Source of the DNA: Streptomyces prunicolor NBRC 13075
Lineage (GTDB): Bacteria; Actinomycetota; Actinomycetes; Streptomycetales; Streptomycetaceae
Direction of reading: 5' to 3'
Assembly: GCF_000367365.1 (NCBI RefSeq)
Contig: NZ_BARF01000094.1
Location: 1-64,000, forward strand
Length of the DNA stretch: 64,000 nucleotides
Position 1 is the first letter of the stretch, and each line of letters opens with the position of its first letter. The notes beneath the pieces are model-generated. The model ran no database searches. It was not told the origin of the DNA and saw only the letters and a program-made list of their open reading frames with translations. Positions 43,578 to 51,283 of the stretch are shown here, in pieces. Position numbers and translations under genes: made by a program.

Positions 43578-45752
43578 ATGATCGACCGACTCGAACCGCT
43601 GGTCATCCGGCACACATTCCGCGTCCCCCTCCCCACGACTCCCGTGGGTGAAGGCGCCACCGCTGCGCGGCAGTTCGACGCCGTGCTGCTCTCCGTGGGC
43701 TTCAAGCTCTCCGCGGACCTGCTGGAACGGCTGTCGGGGCTGTCCGAGGAGACAGTCGTCGGCATCGCCGTTCGCACGCTGGGGACCGTCCGCGAGCTGG
43801 TCGGCGATCACGTGCAGCACAACGCCTACTTCTTCGACTTCCCGGCCAACGTGCCCGACACCGTGGACTTCTGGATGTCGTGTGTCGCCGAGGCGATCCA
43901 GGACAAGAAAACCCCGGCCTCGACGCTCAAGCAGCTGCGGAACGGCGTGGTGAACCTCCTCAGCCTGCCGACCTACGGCAGGTACCAGCACACGTACGCC
44001 GAACTGCTGGCCGCACAGGACGAGTTGATCGCGGCGGCGGGTGACCGGCTCACGGTACTGCACGCGGGCGGCGAGCTCGCCGACGAACTCACCACGCTGT
44101 ACCTGGCGTTGGCCGGCAGCACCACACCCCTGGGCGAGGAGCACCGGCACGACCTGCTGGCCCTGGCCGAGCGGTGTGCCGACGGTCCGCAGCCGGAGGA
44201 GATCCCGGTCCGGGAGAACCGCGCGCTCGTCAACCAGGCCCGCCTGAACGTGGGTTCGGAGCTGCTGCTGGACACCGTCACCGATGTGCTGCGGCTGGCC
44301 TGTGCCCTGTCGGACGGCGATGTGACGCTGGTGGAGCCGACCCGTTTCCGGTCGCTGTCACGTCCGGTGCGGCGGGCACTGCTCGCGGCGCTGGACTCGG
44401 TGGTCGCCGCGTCGCCCGCCAAGCTCGCCGACGTGGGTGTGCGCCGCGAGGCGTGGAAGCGGCTCGGTGAGCGGCTGCACCCGCACGAGTACCCGCGGTG
44501 GCCGTGCGCCGCCGAGGTGTTCGCGGTCGCGCGGGGTGAGCTGAAGGCGCCCTCGTTCGACAGCCGGATCGAGGAACTCCTCGCGGAGGGCGACCTGTTG
44601 GGCGCGGTGGAGCTGCTGAAGTCCGCGCCGGGCAAGCTGTTCCGCGCGCTGGACCGGCTGCTGCGCACGGCGCTCACGCAGGAGGAGCGGGACGCCGTGG
44701 TGGCCGCCGCGGAGCTGGTCGCGCCCGAGGTGTCCGGCCGGGTCGTGCTGTCGGTGCGCGAGCATCTGCACAACAGGGCCCGGGAGACCGGGGAGTTGCG
44801 GGTCTTCGTGAACCGGCGCGGCCGGGCCTGGGTGACCGACGACGAGCGGGCGACCGTAGGACCGGTGGAGCGGGAGCGGTTGGTTGGCGCGCTCGATGAC
44901 GAGACGCGGCGTCGACTGCCTTCCCCTGAGCGGCTGTTGGTCGATCCGGAGGTGCTCGATGTGGCGTTGCCGTTGAGCGGGAAGGCGACGGCGGCCGGGC
45001 TCGGGGTGCTGCCGCGGGGGTCCCTCTCCATGATCGAGGGCGAGTTGCTGCGTTTCTTCGTGTACTGGAAGGAGAGGGCGCAGCGGACCGACTTCGATCT
45101 GTCGGCGCTGATGCTGAACGCCGACTACTCGACGAACACGTGGCTGTCGTACACCTCGCTCACCGAGGTCGAGGGCGAGCACTCCGGTGACATCGTCGAA
45201 GCGCCGGACGGGGCCTCGGAGTTCATCAACCTGCGACTGGGTGCCGTGCGCGGGGCGTTCGTCGTGCCGCAGGTCAACATCTTCGCGGGCGAGGGCTTCG
45301 AGGAGGTCGAGGAGTCGTTCTTCGGGTTCATGCTGCGTGAGGGCGAGCAGCGGGGGCGGCCGTTCGAGCCGCGTACCGTGCGGATGAAGTCGGAGCTGCG
45401 CGGTGCGGGCCGGGTCGCGCTGCCGCTGGTGTTCCTGCGCGGGGACGACGGCGGCTGGCGGGCGAAGTGGCTGCACCTGTACCTCAAGGGCAGTCCGTCG
45501 GCGAACCGGGTGGAGGAGAACCGGGTGACGGTGGCCAACCTGCTGCGCGGCATCGTGGAGCGGGAGCAGCTCACGGTCCGGCATCTCGTCGAGCTGATGA
45601 GCGGGGAGGGTACGACGGTGACGCTGTGGGACGGCGAGGGCGTCCCGGAGGGTGGTCCGGTCACCTACATCGGTCTGCGCCGCCCGGACGAGCTGCCCGC
45701 GGGATCTCGGGTCGTGACTTCCGAAAATCTGCGCGACTTGATCCCCGCCTGA
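43578..45752 (+). CDS. Large protein with TerD-like C-terminus (SCO0854/MXAN_6230-like)
   Basis: A 724-aa protein. The N-terminal 120 residues (QHNAYFFDFPANVPDTVDFW) and the C-terminal third (residues about 480-700; DFDLSALMLNADYSTNTWLSY, VNIFAGEGFEEVEESFFGF) resemble the SCO0854/MXAN_6230 group. The C-terminal part is related to the calcium-binding TerD stress fold, with acidic repeats DLSALMLNAD. The RING zinc motif that names that family is not visible here, since few cysteines are present. Family assignment is from memory and moderate. The ATG at 43578 has GGGAG upstream. Confidence 0.6.
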   Translation: MIDRLEPLVIRHTFRVPLPTTPVGEGATAARQFDAVLLSVGFKLSADLLERLSGLSEETVVGIAVRTLGTVRELVGDHVQHNAYFFDFPANVPDTVDFWMSCVAEAIQDKKTPASTLKQLRNGVVNLLSLPTYGRYQHTYAELLAAQDELIAAAGDRLTVLHAGGELADELTTLYLALAGSTTPLGEEHRHDLLALAERCADGPQPEEIPVRENRALVNQARLNVGSELLLDTVTDVLRLACALSDGDVTLVEPTRFRSLSRPVRRALLAALDSVVAASPAKLADVGVRREAWKRLGERLHPHEYPRWPCAAEVFAVARGELKAPSFDSRIEELLAEGDLLGAVELLKSAPGKLFRALDRLLRTALTQEERDAVVAAAELVAPEVSGRVVLSVREHLHNRARETGELRVFVNRRGRAWVTDDERATVGPVERERLVGALDDETRRRLPSPERLLVDPEVLDVALPLSGKATAAGLGVLPRGSLSMIEGELLRFFVYWKERAQRTDFDLSALMLNADYSTNTWLSYTSLTEVEGEHSGDIVEAPDGASEFINLRLGAVRGAFVVPQVNIFAGEGFEEVEESFFGFMLREGEQRGRPFEPRTVRMKSELRGAGRVALPLVFLRGDDGGWRAKWLHLYLKGSPSANRVEENRVTVANLLRGIVEREQLTVRHLVELMSGEGTTVTLWDGEGVPEGGPVTYIGLRRPDELPAGSRVVTSENLRDLIPA

Positions 45753-45778
45753 CTGATAGCGTCGGCTGCGGCGAGGCC

Positions 45779-45856
45779 ATGAACGGGCTTCCTTCTCCGC
45801 TGCCTGCGGGCATTCAATCCAGTCCGTTCGCTTTCCTCGCCCTCGACGTTCCGTGA
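45779..45856 (+). CDS. 25-codon ORF ending inside a terminator
   Basis: A short open frame between the TerD-like gene and a strong terminator. It starts MNGLPSPLPAG and ends FAFLALDVP, and its stop codon falls a few bases into the terminator stem. There is a GAGG two bases before the ATG and a TAGCGT -10-like box about 20 bases upstream. It could be a leader or small peptide, or simply chance. Confidence 0.25.
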   Translation: MNGLPSPLPAGIQSSPFAFLALDVP

Positions 45857-45889
45857 GGGGTGCCCCAGGGCGCCCCTCACGTTCTTTTT
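45852..45889 (+). terminator. Intrinsic terminator with T tract
   Basis: CGTGAGGGG (45852-45860) pairs with CCCCTCACG (45873-45881) with further internal pairing, followed by TTCTTTTT. This is the most classical rho-independent terminator in the window. Confidence 0.9.
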
Positions 45890-45954
45890 CCGCCAAAACA
45901 TCGCTTCACGGACTTGTGGGACAATCCTCTATGCGCGGACGAAAGGCCACTTCA

Positions 45955-46635
45955 GTGAGCGCAACGAACGACGGGTCCGACTACAGCAGCCTGCGGCTCG
46001 ACCGCACCGGTCAGGCCGAGGCCTTCGACGCCATCGGGGACCGGTACGACGAGGCCTTCCCGCACAAAGAGGGCCAGGTCGGCGCGGGTGAGTGGCTGAT
46101 CGAATCCCTCGCGCCGGGCGCCCGCGTGCTGGACCTCGGCTCCGGCACGGGTGTGCCGACCACCCGGCAGCTGGCCGACGCGGGCTGCGAGGTCGTCGGC
46201 GTGGACTTCTCCGCCCGGATGGTGGAGCTGGCCCAGGGATACGTCCCCACCGCCACGTTCCACCAGCTGGACCTCGCCGACCTGCGCCCGGGCGGCCCGA
46301 GCGACCTGGGCCGTTTCGACGGCGTCGCCGCGTTCTTCTCCCTGCTGATGCTCCCGCGCGCGGAGATCCCGCTCGCCCTGCGCACGATCCACCACCTGCT
46401 GCAGCCGGGCGGCCTGTTCGCCCTGTCGATGGTGGAGGCCCATGTGGACGACTTCGCGATCCCCTTCCTCGGCCACACGATCAGGGTCTCCGGCTATCTC
46501 CTCGAAGACCTGCACAAGATCCTCGACACGGCCGGCTTCGAGATCGTGAAGGAGACCTCCTACACCTACGCCCCGGCGACCGCCGACGTCCCGCCCGAGG
46601 AACAGGTCTTCCTCTGCTGCCGACGACGCGACTGA
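45955..46635 (+). CDS. Class I SAM-dependent methyltransferase
   Basis: A 226-aa Rossmann-fold methyltransferase. Motif I is VLDLGSGTGVPT, motif II acidic loop VVGVDFSARMVELA, motif IV GVAAFFSLLMLPR and motif VI LLQPGGLFALSM. Substrate unknown. The GTG at 45955 has AAAGG nine bases upstream and matches the apparent family start; the frame stays open back to 45853. A TTCACG-N17-TCTATG promoter is visible after the terminator, so it is transcribed separately from the TerD-like gene. Confidence 0.87.
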   Translation: MSATNDGSDYSSLRLDRTGQAEAFDAIGDRYDEAFPHKEGQVGAGEWLIESLAPGARVLDLGSGTGVPTTRQLADAGCEVVGVDFSARMVELAQGYVPTATFHQLDLADLRPGGPSDLGRFDGVAAFFSLLMLPRAEIPLALRTIHHLLQPGGLFALSMVEAHVDDFAIPFLGHTIRVSGYLLEDLHKILDTAGFEIVKETSYTYAPATADVPPEEQVFLCCRRRD

Positions 46636-46690
46636 GGCCGTAGCACCGACACGGCGGCCGCCCGGCCGCTCCAGTGACGGGACGAAACGT

Positions 46691-48478
46691 GTGACGGAGC
46701 AACCCAGCCCCCGCGAAGGCCCCGCCGGAACCGCCCGGCGAGGCGCCTCGTCGAGCGGCCCGGCAGCCGTCGTACCGCTCGGCCGGACGCCTGTGCGGCA
46801 GCTGGACCGGCTCCAGTACCTCGATGTCGCCACCCGGCGGATCGCCCGCGGGATGGACCTGGACGAGACGCTGCGGGAACTGCGGTGGGCGGCGGTGCCC
46901 GCCTTCGCGGACGCGATCGTGATCCATCTGCACGATCCGCTGCCCGTCGGGGACGAGAGGTCGGCGACGCCCGTCGTCCTGCAGCTGCACAGCATCGACC
47001 GGGCGCCGGAGGCGAGGTCCGCGCTGCTGATGCCGCACGCCGAGTACGCGAGCGTGACGGAGCGGGTGCAGCCGACGCTCGACGGCCGGCTCGCGAAGCT
47101 GCTGCTGGCCGGGCGGCCGGCCTTCGGCGACGTATCGGACGTGGGCCCCGCGGTGGCCGAACTGCTCGGCCCCGCGGCGAGCGCGCACGGCACGCTGCCG
47201 CCGGGCCGCCGGCTGATCATCGCCCCGCTGCACGGCCGCCACCACGTCATGGGGACCGTCGTCCTGCTGCGCCGCCCCGACCGCTCCGCGTTCACCGCCG
47301 ACGACCTGCTCGTCGCCTCCCAGCTCGCCACCCACACCGCCATCGGCGTCCAGAAGGCGGTGATGTACGGCCACGAGGCCTCCGTGGCGGACACCCTTCA
47401 GCGCACGATGCTCCCGTCGTCGCTGCCCGAGCCGACCGGCATCCAACTGGCCAGCCGCTACCTGCCCGCTTCGAAGACCGCGCAGGTCGGCGGCGACTGG
47501 TACGACGCGATACCGCTGCCCGGCAGCCGGGTCGCGCTGATCGTCGGTGACGTCATGGGCCACTCCATGACCTCCGCCGCGATCATGGGCCAGCTGCGCA
47601 CCATCGTGCAGACCCTCGCCGGCCTGGACCTGCCCCCGCACGAGGTCCTCCACCACCTCGACGAACAGGCCCAGCGGCTCGGCAGCGACCACATCGCGAC
47701 CTGCCTGTACGCGATCTACGACCCGATCTCGCACCGCCTGCTCATGGCGAACGCCGGCCACCCGCCCGCCGTACTGCTGCGCCCGAACGGCCACGCCGAG
47801 GTCCTCCAGGTCCCGCCGGGCGCACCGATCGGCGTCGGCGGCGTCGTCTTCGAGTCCGTGGAGATGCCCGCGCCCACCGGCACCACCCTGGTCCTGTACA
47901 CCGACGGCCTGGTCGAGTCCCGCGACACGGACGTGGGGACGGGCGTCGAGGCGCTGCGCAGCCACCTCCAGTCCACCCCGCACCGGCACCGCCGCTCCTC
48001 GCTGGACCGGCTGTGCGACCGGATCCTCACCGCGCTGGCGCCGGGCCCCCGCGACGACGACATCGCGCTGCTCACCGCCCGCTTCGACGGCTTCCCGCCG
48101 GACAGCGTCGGCTACTGGCACCTCGACCCCCACCCCCTCACCGCGGGCCAGGCCCGCCGGCTGACCCGCCGGGTGCTGCGCCGCTGGGGCCTGGACGCCC
48201 TGCTGGACACCACGGAACTCCTGGTCAGCGAGGTCGTCACGAACGCCGTACGGTACGCCTCGCGCCCCATCTCGCTACGGCTGCTGCGCACCGACGTGCT
48301 GCGCTGCGAGGTGACCGACGACTCGCCCCAGGTGCCCCGGATGCGGCAGGCGGCGCCGGGAGACGAGGGCGGCCGGGGTCTGTTCCTGGTCGACCGGCTC
48401 GCCCAGCGTTGGGGGGCGACGCGGTTGAGCACGGGGAAGGTGGTGTGGTTCGAGCAGCAGATACCGAAGGGCCAGTAA
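46691..48478 (+). CDS. GAF-SpoIIE phosphatase-HATPase regulator
   Basis: A 595-aa signalling protein in three parts. A GAF-like sensor spans residues about 40-225. A SpoIIE/PP2C-type phosphatase spans about 240-450 (VGGDWYDAIPLPGSRVALIVGDVMGHSM, NAGHPPAVLLRP, LYTDGLVE). A GHKL anti-sigma-type kinase domain occupies the C-terminus (ELLVSEVVTNAVRYA, GGRGLFLVDRLAQRWG). In Streptomyces such proteins act in partner-switching control of sigma factors. GTG start with GGGACGAAAC upstream. No anti-sigma antagonist gene is adjacent. Confidence 0.92.
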   Translation: MTEQPSPREGPAGTARRGASSSGPAAVVPLGRTPVRQLDRLQYLDVATRRIARGMDLDETLRELRWAAVPAFADAIVIHLHDPLPVGDERSATPVVLQLHSIDRAPEARSALLMPHAEYASVTERVQPTLDGRLAKLLLAGRPAFGDVSDVGPAVAELLGPAASAHGTLPPGRRLIIAPLHGRHHVMGTVVLLRRPDRSAFTADDLLVASQLATHTAIGVQKAVMYGHEASVADTLQRTMLPSSLPEPTGIQLASRYLPASKTAQVGGDWYDAIPLPGSRVALIVGDVMGHSMTSAAIMGQLRTIVQTLAGLDLPPHEVLHHLDEQAQRLGSDHIATCLYAIYDPISHRLLMANAGHPPAVLLRPNGHAEVLQVPPGAPIGVGGVVFESVEMPAPTGTTLVLYTDGLVESRDTDVGTGVEALRSHLQSTPHRHRRSSLDRLCDRILTALAPGPRDDDIALLTARFDGFPPDSVGYWHLDPHPLTAGQARRLTRRVLRRWGLDALLDTTELLVSEVVTNAVRYASRPISLRLLRTDVLRCEVTDDSPQVPRMRQAAPGDEGGRGLFLVDRLAQRWGATRLSTGKVVWFEQQIPKGQ

Positions 48479-48548
48479 AGACCTTCCGTGTCAGGGGAGT
48501 TGGCGTTGAGATCACGGGCGTTGGCGTTCAGACCAGGGGTGTTGATGC

Positions 48549-50102
48549 TCAGACCGGTCCAACTCCCGTGCCTCCCTTGAGGCGTTCGAGGTCGGAGGGG
48601 CCGACCTGGATCACGATGACGGCGATCAGCGCGGCGACGACCGTGAAGATCGCGGCCATCACGAACGCGGCCGAGACCCCGGCGGTGAGGACGTGATCGC
48701 CCCAGTTGCCCGGGAGTTGACCGGTCCGCCGGAAGCGGATGCGTTCGGCCGGAGTCGCCCGGGACAGGAACGCGGGGATCTGGTCCTTCGCCTCGTTGCG
48801 GCTGGCCGTACCGAACATCGTGACCAGGATGGACAGTCCCAGCGAACCGCCCACCTGCTGCATGACGTTGAGGAGTCCGGAGGCCGCGCCGGTCTCCTGG
48901 ACAGGCACGTCGGAGAGCGCCATCAGGGTCAGCGAGACGAACTCCATGCCCATGCCCAGGCTGAACACCAGCATCGGGCCGAGGACACTGCCCGGATACG
49001 TGGAGTCGACGTCCGTCAGCGTCAGCCAGGACAGACCGCCCGCCGCGAGGATCGCGCCCACCACCATGAACGGCTTGGGGCCGTAGGTCGGCAGGAACCG
49101 CGAGGCCAGGCCCGCGCCGACCGCGATGACGGCACTGACCGGCAGGAAGGCGAAGCCGGCCATGAGTGGGCTGAAGCCCAGCACGTCCTGCACGAAGAGC
49201 GTGAGGAAGAAGAACATGCCGAAGATCGCGGCCGAGAGGCAGAGCATGATGCCGTAGGTCCCGGCGCGGTTGCGGTCGCGGAACATGTGCAGCGGGGTGA
49301 TCGGCTGCCGGGAACGTCGCTCGACCAGGACGAACAGGGCGAGGACGACCACGGCCGCACCGAACGAGGCCAGAGTGAGCCCATCGCTCCAGCCCTCCTG
49401 CGCGGCCCGGATGAAGCCGTAGACCAGCAGCACCATGCCCACGGTGGAGGTCAGCGCGCCGGTGATGTCGAAGTGGCCCGGGTGGCGTTCGGACTCGCGG
49501 ATCCAGCGCGGGGTGGCGAGGACGATGAGCAGTCCGATGGGCACGTTGACGAAGAGCACCCAGCGCCAGTTCAGCCACTCGACGAGGATCCCGCCCATCA
49601 GCAGCCCGATCGCGCCGCCGCCGGCCGAGACACCGGCGAAGACCCCGAACGCCCGGTTGCGTTCCGGTCCTTCGCGGAACGTCGTGCTGATCAGGGCGAG
49701 GGAGGTCGGGGAGGCGATGGCACCGCCGACCCCCTGGAGGGCGCGTGCGGCGAGGAGTTCACCGGAGTTCTGCGACAACCCGCCCAGCAGGGAGGCGAGT
49801 ACGAAGAGCAGCACCCCGAACACGAACACCCGCCGCCGCCCGAGAATGTCCCCGGCCCGCCCACCGAGCAGCAGCAGACCGCCGAAGGTGAGGGTGTACG
49901 CGTTGACGACCCAGGCCAGGCTGGTGGTCGAGAACCCCAACGAACTCTGGATGTGCGGAAGCGCGATGTTCACGATGGTGATGTCCAGGACCACCATCAG
50001 CTGACAGGACGCGATGACCAGCAGCGCCATCGTGCTGCCACCACCGCCGGATTCCCGGGTGGTGTTCTGCGCTGCGGGGGCTTGCCGAGGACTGCTGCTC
50101 AT
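48549..50102 (-). CDS. MFS drug exporter (DHA2, 14-TM type)
   Basis: A 517-aa major facilitator of the EmrB/QacA class. Motif D1/A region is LDITIVNIALPHIQSSLGFS, and the antiporter motif C is LLMGGILVEWLNWRW. Fourteen membrane segments are expected. It probably exports drugs or metabolites with proton antiport. The ATG at 50102 is the better homology start; GTG 50114 is possible. A clear TetR-type palindrome overlaps its upstream region, but no tetR gene is near. Confidence 0.9.
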   Translation of the reverse strand: MSSSPRQAPAAQNTTRESGGGGSTMALLVIASCQLMVVLDITIVNIALPHIQSSLGFSTTSLAWVVNAYTLTFGGLLLLGGRAGDILGRRRVFVFGVLLFVLASLLGGLSQNSGELLAARALQGVGGAIASPTSLALISTTFREGPERNRAFGVFAGVSAGGGAIGLLMGGILVEWLNWRWVLFVNVPIGLLIVLATPRWIRESERHPGHFDITGALTSTVGMVLLVYGFIRAAQEGWSDGLTLASFGAAVVVLALFVLVERRSRQPITPLHMFRDRNRAGTYGIMLCLSAAIFGMFFFLTLFVQDVLGFSPLMAGFAFLPVSAVIAVGAGLASRFLPTYGPKPFMVVGAILAAGGLSWLTLTDVDSTYPGSVLGPMLVFSLGMGMEFVSLTLMALSDVPVQETGAASGLLNVMQQVGGSLGLSILVTMFGTASRNEAKDQIPAFLSRATPAERIRFRRTGQLPGNWGDHVLTAGVSAAFVMAAIFTVVAALIAVIVIQVGPSDLERLKGGTGVGPV

Positions 50103-50126
50103 GGCGGATCGCACTCGCGAGAGGTA

Positions 50127-50146
50127 AGTGAACGGCTCCGTCCACT
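50127..50146 (-). promoter_or_regulatory. Orphan TetR-type operator upstream of the MFS exporter
   Basis: AGTGAACGG-CT-CCGTCCACT is an inverted repeat with eight of nine arm positions matching, 25 bases before the exporter start. It resembles operators of TetR-family drug-efflux repressors. The cognate regulator must be encoded elsewhere. Confidence 0.65.
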
Positions 50147-50226
50147 AGATACTCACGATTCGACCGTACGCCCGCCCCTTACTCCCCACCACTCGATCAT
50201 CACAGGCCCAGGCGCTAGGTTCACAC

Positions 50227-50376
50227 ATGACAGGACATGGGGAGAAGCCATTGGTGGCCGCGAACGTCCACTCCGGTGTGCACCGGTCCCCGGCAGGGCG
50301 CGGATGCCGTGGAGCACGACTCGACCAACTCGACGTCCGCAGCACACTCAACGCCTGGGCCGGAGAAGCGACATGA
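50227..50376 (+). CDS. 49-codon leaderless ORF coupled to the amidohydrolase
   Basis: A small ORF starting MTGHGEKPLVAANVHSG and ending LDVRSTLNAWAGEAT. TAGGTT ends five bases before the ATG, the pattern of a leaderless Streptomyces start. The stop overlaps the amidohydrolase ATG (ATGA), and that gene's GGAGAAG lies inside this ORF. These features support real translation. The protein matches no family that I recognise. Confidence 0.55.
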   Translation: MTGHGEKPLVAANVHSGVHRSPAGRGCRGARLDQLDVRSTLNAWAGEAT

Positions 50377-51272
50377 CCAACGTCGACGTACACCAGCATC
50401 TGTGGACCCCCTCGCTGGTGACGGCGTTGCGCGCCCGCCGCGAACCGCCGTTCCTGGACGGCTGGACGCTGTTCCTGGACGGTGAGCCGCCCTTCGAGAT
50501 ACCGCCCGCCGACCACGACCTCGCCCGGCGCGCCGAACTCGCCGCCGCCGACGGTCTCGACCGGGTCCTCGTCTCGTTGTCCGCCCCGATCGGCGTGGAG
50601 TGGCTGCCCGAGGCCGAGGCGCGGCCCCTGCTCGACGCCTACCACGACGGCGTGGCAGCGTTGCCCGAGCCGTTCGGGGGCTGGGCGGCGGCCTGCGTAC
50701 GGGACATCGACGCGGACGCGACCACCAAGGACCTGGACCGGGGCTTCGCCGGGCTTCAGCTCCCCGCCAACTCCCTTGCGGACGCGGCCGGTTACGCCCG
50801 CTGCGCACCGCTCCTCGATCTGCTCGAAGAACGCGACCTCCCGCTCTTCGTCCACCCGGGGCCTGCCGTGGGCGACTCGGCGGACCCCGCCTGGTGGCCC
50901 GCGATGGTGCCGTACGTCCAGCAGATGCACGCCGCCTGGTACGCCTTCCGCGCCTTCGGCCGACCGCGTCATCCACGCCTGCGCGTGTGCTTCGCCCTGT
51001 TGGCCGGACTCGCCCCGCTGCACGGCGAGCGAATGGCGGCCAGGGGCGGGCAGCAACTGGCGGACAACCCGGGCGTGTTCGTGGAGACGTCGTCCTACGG
51101 CCCGACCGCCGTCCACGCGATCGTGCGCGCCCTCGGCGTGAACGCCGTGGTCCAGGGCTCGGACCGACCGTACGCGGAGCCGCCCCGGTATCCCGGCCAT
51201 GGGCTGGGCGGAGCGGCGGCCTACGCCTTTCGTATCGCCAATCCGCGACGACTGCTCACCGGGAAAGGCTGA
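50373..51272 (+). CDS. Amidohydrolase family protein (amidohydro_2, TIM barrel)
   Basis: A 299-aa metal-dependent hydrolase or decarboxylase of the ACMSD-like amidohydrolase group. Ligand motifs are VDVHQHLW (HxH), LPLFVHPGP, and a late GSDRPYAEPP Asp. The YAFRAFGRPRHPRLRVCFALLAG segment is typical. Substrate unknown. The ATG at 50373 follows GGAGAAGCGAC and overlaps the 49-codon ORF. Confidence 0.85.
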   Translation: MTNVDVHQHLWTPSLVTALRARREPPFLDGWTLFLDGEPPFEIPPADHDLARRAELAAADGLDRVLVSLSAPIGVEWLPEAEARPLLDAYHDGVAALPEPFGGWAAACVRDIDADATTKDLDRGFAGLQLPANSLADAAGYARCAPLLDLLEERDLPLFVHPGPAVGDSADPAWWPAMVPYVQQMHAAWYAFRAFGRPRHPRLRVCFALLAGLAPLHGERMAARGGQQLADNPGVFVETSSYGPTAVHAIVRALGVNAVVQGSDRPYAEPPRYPGHGLGGAAAYAFRIANPRRLLTGKG

Positions 51273-51283
51273 GTGACGGTCTG

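Noticed and set aside
48693..51272. An 859-codon open frame running through the MFS gene antisense into the amidohydrolase
   Set aside because: Only its last 299 codons show a family; the front is the shadow of the exporter. The start at 50373 with a ribosome binding site is the real one.
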